In this document: one piece after another, positions 60,908 through 64,000 of the stretch
How positions within the stretch are numbered: position 1 is the stretch's first letter
How the letters are laid out: every line of letters starts with the position of its first letter
From: Arthrobacter sp. KBS0702
GTDB lineage: Bacteria; Actinomycetota; Actinomycetes; Actinomycetales; Micrococcaceae
Direction of reading: 5' to 3'
Length of the DNA stretch: 64,000 nucleotides
Assembly: GCF_005937985.2 (NCBI RefSeq)
Contig: NZ_CP042172.1
Coordinates: forward strand, 806,001 to 870,000
Notes under the pieces: generated by a model
What the model saw: the letters and a program-made list of their open reading frames with translations, nothing else
What the model was told of the DNA's origin: nothing
Database searches by the model: none
Position numbers and translations under genes: made by a program

Positions 60908-62062
60908 CTAGAGGAGGGCCGTTCCGATGTCTTTTCCGATTCTGCGCAGCAGTGCCGCGGAGAGCCGGGGGTCATGGGACGAGTCCTGCTCGGTGTAGTC
61001 GGCGAGGGTAAACACCCGGGTGAGGGCCAGCTCGGGCCAGCGGTCTTTCGGCAGCAGGGACCGGCCGGCGACGGCGATGATGGGACGGGAGCCGGACCGC
61101 CGGGCCACGGCGGCGGGAAGTTTCCCGGCCAGGGTTTGTTCGTCGATGCTGCCCTCGCCGGTGATGACGACGTCGCAGCCGTCCTTGCGGGTGTCGAAGT
61201 CCAACAGGTCGAGGAAGTAGTCCGCGCCCGAGACCTGCTGGGCGCCCAGCAACAGGGACGCGTAGCCGATTCCACCGGCGCTCCCGGCGCCGTGATGGCC
61301 GGCCAGCGCCGTCGCGTCAGGGAATCCCGCCCCGTCCATCGTGGCCACGAAGTGCTCGAGGCCGGCTTCGAGGGCGGCGATGTCGTCAGGCCCGGCGCCC
61401 TTCTGGGGTCCGAATACGGCCGCCGCACCCTGGGCGCCCAGCAGCGGGTTGGTGACGTCGCTGGCCACGATGAGCTCGGTGTCGGCCAGCTCGGGGAGCG
61501 GTTTCCGGTGGACGGAGTGGACCCGGGCCAGGTCCTTCCCGCTGCCGTAGAGTGGCCGGCCTTCGGCGTCGAGGAAGGTGCAGCCGAGGGCGGCGAGCAT
61601 GCCCATGCCGCCGTCGGTGCTGGCGCTGCCGCCCAGGGCGAGGACAATCCGGGCCGGTTTGAGGGTGAGGGCGAAGAGGACCGCTTCGCCGAAGCCGCGG
61701 CTGGAGGCGTCCAGCGGCTCCAGCCGTCCGCCCGGCAGGAGTCCGAGGCCGCACGTGTTGGCCACCTCGACGACGGCGGTGGCGCCGTCGAACGCGATGC
61801 CGGCGTGAACGGGCTGGCCTGTGGGTCCGGCGACCGTGTAGCGGTGCCGGGTGAAGCCGGAGGTGACGGCGGCGTCGACGCTGCCGTCACCTCCGTCCGC
61901 CAGCGGCAGGAGTTCGCACAGTACCGTTCCGTTCCCCGCTCCGGCTGCCGAGCGGAGCCCCGCGGCCAGGGCGTCCGCAACCTCGCCGGCGGTGAGGCTG
62001 CCCTTGAACTTGTCCGGGGCAATGAGGGTGCGAACGGTTTTCGGGGCGGTGGTGGTGTGCAT
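60908..62062 (-). CDS. glycerate kinase (GlxK/GarK family)
   Basis: A 384-residue type I glycerate kinase (PF02595). Diagnostic segments: TLIAPDKFKGSLTAGEVADAL at the start, LPLADGGDGSVDAAVT, LALGGSASTDGGMGML, DVTNPLLGAQGAAAVFGPQKGA, and VITGEGSIDEQTLAGK. It makes 2- or 3-phosphoglycerate from D-glycerate and ATP. The ATG at 62062 is one base after the stop of the DctA-like gene, so the gene is translationally coupled to it. In this operon the D-glycerate probably comes from the tartrate-dehydrogenase-like enzyme upstream. Confidence 0.95.
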   Translation of the reverse strand: MHTTTAPKTVRTLIAPDKFKGSLTAGEVADALAAGLRSAAGAGNGTVLCELLPLADGGDGSVDAAVTSGFTRHRYTVAGPTGQPVHAGIAFDGATAVVEVANTCGLGLLPGGRLEPLDASSRGFGEAVLFALTLKPARIVLALGGSASTDGGMGMLAALGCTFLDAEGRPLYGSGKDLARVHSVHRKPLPELADTELIVASDVTNPLLGAQGAAAVFGPQKGAGPDDIAALEAGLEHFVATMDGAGFPDATALAGHHGAGSAGGIGYASLLLGAQQVSGADYFLDLLDFDTRKDGCDVVITGEGSIDEQTLAGKLPAAVARRSGSRPIIAVAGRSLLPKDRWPELALTRVFTLADYTEQDSSHDPRLSAALLRRIGKDIGTALL

Positions 62063-62063
62063 G

Positions 62064-63467
62064 TCAGCTGGTTTCCGAGTAGGCGGGGCGGCGGTCGTAG
62101 GCGGTGACGTCGTCGTCGACGTCGGTGACCTCGTCGCTGGCGACGGCATTTTCCTGGGGGAGGGGCTCGACGAGCTCGCCGGCGAAGACGCGACGGGCCC
62201 GGTCTGCGTCAAGGGTCCGGTCCCACCAGGCGATGAAGAGCGTGGCGACGGCGTTGCCGGTGAAATTGACCAGCGCGCGGCACTCCGACATGAACTTGTC
62301 GATGCCGAAGATGAGCATGATGCCGGCGGCGGGGATGGTGCCGATCGTGGCCAGCGTGGCGGTCAGGGCAATGAAGCCGCCGCCCGCGACGCCGGCAGCG
62401 CCCTTGGAAGTCAGCAGCATCACGGCGATGAGGCCAAGCTGCTGGCCGATGCTCAGGGACGTGTTGGTGGCCTGGGCGATGTAGACGGCGGCCAGCGAAA
62501 GGTAGATGGCTGCGCCGTCGAGGTTGAAGCTGTACCCGGTGGGGACGACCAGCCCGACGGTTTCCTTCTTCACCCCGGCGTGCTCGAGTTTGCGCATCAG
62601 GCCCGGCAGTGCCGGTTCGGCGGTGGAGGTGCCGAGGATGAGCAGGTACTCCTCCTTGAGGTGGCGGATCATCGTGAAGATGTTCAGCTTGAGGAAGGCC
62701 ATGACGGAGCCGAGGACCACCACGACGAAGAGGATGGAGGTGACGTAGAAGAGGGCGATCAGGCCGCCCATGCTGGTAAGTGAGGAGACCCCGTACTTTC
62801 CCACTGCGAAGGCCATGGCCCCGAAGGCGCCGATGGGGGCGGCTTTCATGATGAAGCCCAGGATCTTGAACATCACACCGGTGAGGCGCTGGACGCCGTC
62901 CAGGACGGGCGCACCGACCCTGCCCATGGCGTTCAGGGCGATGCCGAAGACGACGGCGATGAAGATGATCTGGAGGATGTCGCCTTCAACAAAGGGTCCG
63001 ATGATGCTGTTGGGAATGATGTGGGTGAGGAACTGCCACCATTCCTGCTTCGCCCCGGCGTCGATGAGTTTGGCCGCGGAGTCCGAGGTCTTGATGGAGC
63101 CCGCGTTGGCATTGACGCCGTCGCCGAGACGGAAGATGTTGATGGCGACGAGGCCGAAGATCAGGGCGAGGATGGTGCCGACCTGGAAGTAGGTGAGGGC
63201 CTTCAGCCCGGTCATCCCCACTTTCTTGAGGTCGGCGACGCTGGCGATGCCGCCCACGATGGTCAGGAACACGATGGGGCCGATGAGCATTCGCATGGCG
63301 TTGACGAAGGTGGTCCCGATGGGTTCCATGGCGATCCCGACGGTCGGGGCGAGCCAGCCGACGATAATGCCGATGAGAATGGCGGTCAGTACCCAGAAGT
63401 ACAACTGCCGGTACCAGGGTGTCTTGGGTGCCCGCGTTGCTGCGCCGGCGGTGGTGATGTGTTCCAT
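62064..63467 (-). CDS. dicarboxylate:cation symporter (DctA/GltP family, DAACS)
   Basis: A 467-residue membrane carrier. The family hallmarks are visible: the NAMRMLIGPIVFLTIVGGIASVADLKKVG segment, the LLILGTSTAEPALPGLMRKLE motif (serine-rich re-entrant loop), VPTGYSFNLDGAAIYLSLAAVYIAQATN (second loop) and GGGFIALTATLATIG. Na+ or H+ driven uptake of C4-dicarboxylates; in this context tartrate or a related acid is the likely substrate. The ATG has GGTAGGAAGC upstream. The C-terminal 45 residues are acidic and unusual in length. It precedes the glycerate kinase gene and follows the dehydrogenase gene on the same strand. Confidence 0.95.
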   Translation of the reverse strand: MEHITTAGAATRAPKTPWYRQLYFWVLTAILIGIIVGWLAPTVGIAMEPIGTTFVNAMRMLIGPIVFLTIVGGIASVADLKKVGMTGLKALTYFQVGTILALIFGLVAINIFRLGDGVNANAGSIKTSDSAAKLIDAGAKQEWWQFLTHIIPNSIIGPFVEGDILQIIFIAVVFGIALNAMGRVGAPVLDGVQRLTGVMFKILGFIMKAAPIGAFGAMAFAVGKYGVSSLTSMGGLIALFYVTSILFVVVVLGSVMAFLKLNIFTMIRHLKEEYLLILGTSTAEPALPGLMRKLEHAGVKKETVGLVVPTGYSFNLDGAAIYLSLAAVYIAQATNTSLSIGQQLGLIAVMLLTSKGAAGVAGGGFIALTATLATIGTIPAAGIMLIFGIDKFMSECRALVNFTGNAVATLFIAWWDRTLDADRARRVFAGELVEPLPQENAVASDEVTDVDDDVTAYDRRPAYSETS

Positions 63468-63605
63468 GCTTCCTACCTCATTGTGGAATATCGCTGGATT
63501 GGTCTGGTGTACAAAAGTGGCGGAAAGGGCGACGGCGGTATGCCGCGCCGCCGCCCTCTCCGGGCTCGTGGGGGCTCGTGCGCTGCGGTGGCTAGACGGC
63601 GGCTG

Positions 63606-64000
63606 CTAGACGGCGGCGAGGGTGCGGGTCAGTGCCTCGATGATGGCGTCGGTGACGTCGTCCGTGCTGGCGTCGCCACCGACGTCGCGGGTCAGATGAC
63701 CGGCCGCTGTGGTCTGCTCGATCGCGGCTTCCACCTGGCGGGCCTCTTCATGCAGGCCGAAGTGGTCCAGCATCAGGGCGGCGCTGGCGATCGCGCCGAT
63801 CGGGTTGCTGATGCCCTTGCCCGCAATGTCCGGGGCGGACCCGTGAACCGGTTCGAACATGGACGGGAAACGGCGCTCCGGGTTCAGGTTTGCGCTTGCC
63901 GCCAGGCCGAGGCTGCCGGCCAGGGCCGAGCCGAGGTCCGAGAGGATGTCGGCGTTGAGGTTGGAGGCGACGACGACGGACAGGTCCTCCGGCTTGAGGA
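63606..64000 (-). CDS. tartrate/isopropylmalate dehydrogenase family protein (5' part outside window)
   Basis: Last 130 residues of a metal-dependent NAD(P)-linked hydroxyacid oxidative decarboxylase. The active-site tail is recognisable: VVVASNLNADILSDLGSALAGSLGLAASANLNPERRFPSMFEPVHGSAPDIAGKGISNPIGAIASAALMLDHFG. The NLNPERRFPSMFEPVHGSAPDI wording is that of tartrate dehydrogenase rather than LeuB. Tartrate dehydrogenase/decarboxylase turns meso-tartrate into D-glycerate, which fits the adjacent transporter and glycerate kinase. The N-terminus lies beyond base 64000. The stop at 63606-63608 sits in one copy of a 14-bp tandem duplication. Confidence 0.88.
   Translation of the reverse strand, partial: LKPEDLSVVVASNLNADILSDLGSALAGSLGLAASANLNPERRFPSMFEPVHGSAPDIAGKGISNPIGAIASAALMLDHFGLHEEARQVEAAIEQTTAAGHLTRDVGGDASTDDVTDAIIEALTRTLAAV

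Noticed and set aside
63526..63556. GC-rich inverted repeat between the tartrate-dehydrogenase-like and DctA-like genes
   Set aside because: Imperfect stem, no T-run in either direction; not supported as a terminator.

Overview
The window comes from a high-GC actinobacterium of the Arthrobacter/Pseudarthrobacter type (family Micrococcaceae). This is inferred from the strong G/C bias at third codon positions, frequent GTG starts, the MsiK-dependent type of sugar transporter without its own ATPase, and the general flavour of the proteins. No rRNA, tRNA or CRISPR array was found, so the assignment rests on gene content alone.

Layout. 1-23.6 kb is ordinary chromosomal metabolism and housekeeping: a partial RecQ helicase, a cupin protein, an MFS exporter, a MobA/phenol-hydroxylase-like monooxygenase behind a promoter with a paired operator, two surface lipoprotein-type genes including a TM2-Ltp fusion, a histidine phosphatase, an AI-2E-type permease, a VOC protein, a methyltransferase and GGDEF-EAL pair, a thymidylate-kinase-like protein, a potassium channel, a carboxylesterase, and a LacI-controlled sugar ABC transporter with a GH13 alpha-glucosidase.

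23.9-41.2 kb is a defence-like island with lower and uneven GC. It holds: (i) a 928-residue UvrD helicase fused to an Fe-S PD-(D/E)XK nuclease, encoded just downstream of a 1,500-residue sacsin-type GHKL ATPase ending in DUF3883; (ii) a PLD-nuclease/SF2-helicase/DUF3427 fusion; (iii) a type II restriction-modification pair whose endonuclease is a clear BamHI homologue with all catalytic and base-contact residues conserved, next to a beta-class DPPF methyltransferase; and (iv) a tightly overlapping two-gene operon of a MORC/HSP90-like GHKL ATPase and a Rossmann-like protein resembling a methyltransferase, which is the best candidate here for an undescribed system. Sparse, probably decayed DNA lies between these modules, and no integrase was found.

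41.2-64 kb returns to chromosomal genes: a CzcO-like flavoprotein, TfoX, a haloacid dehalogenase-type HAD protein, a truncated TDT transporter relic, DUF4383, SRPBCC, acyltransferase 3 and DUF1275 proteins. A peptide (Dpp-type) ABC operon carrying a gamma-glutamyltransferase and a terminal GntR regulator follows, then a cold-shock protein with a strong terminator, a BTAD/TPR regulator, a Tat-exported PhoD-type phosphatase, and at the right edge an operon for a tartrate-dehydrogenase-like enzyme, a DctA-type carrier and glycerate kinase.

A family of long stem-loop repeats (three copies, near 10.1, 15.0 and 57.0 kb) sits in intergenic gaps, and several other hairpins and operators are described. 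Starts given as GTG/TTG were chosen from visible Shine-Dalgarno sequences.
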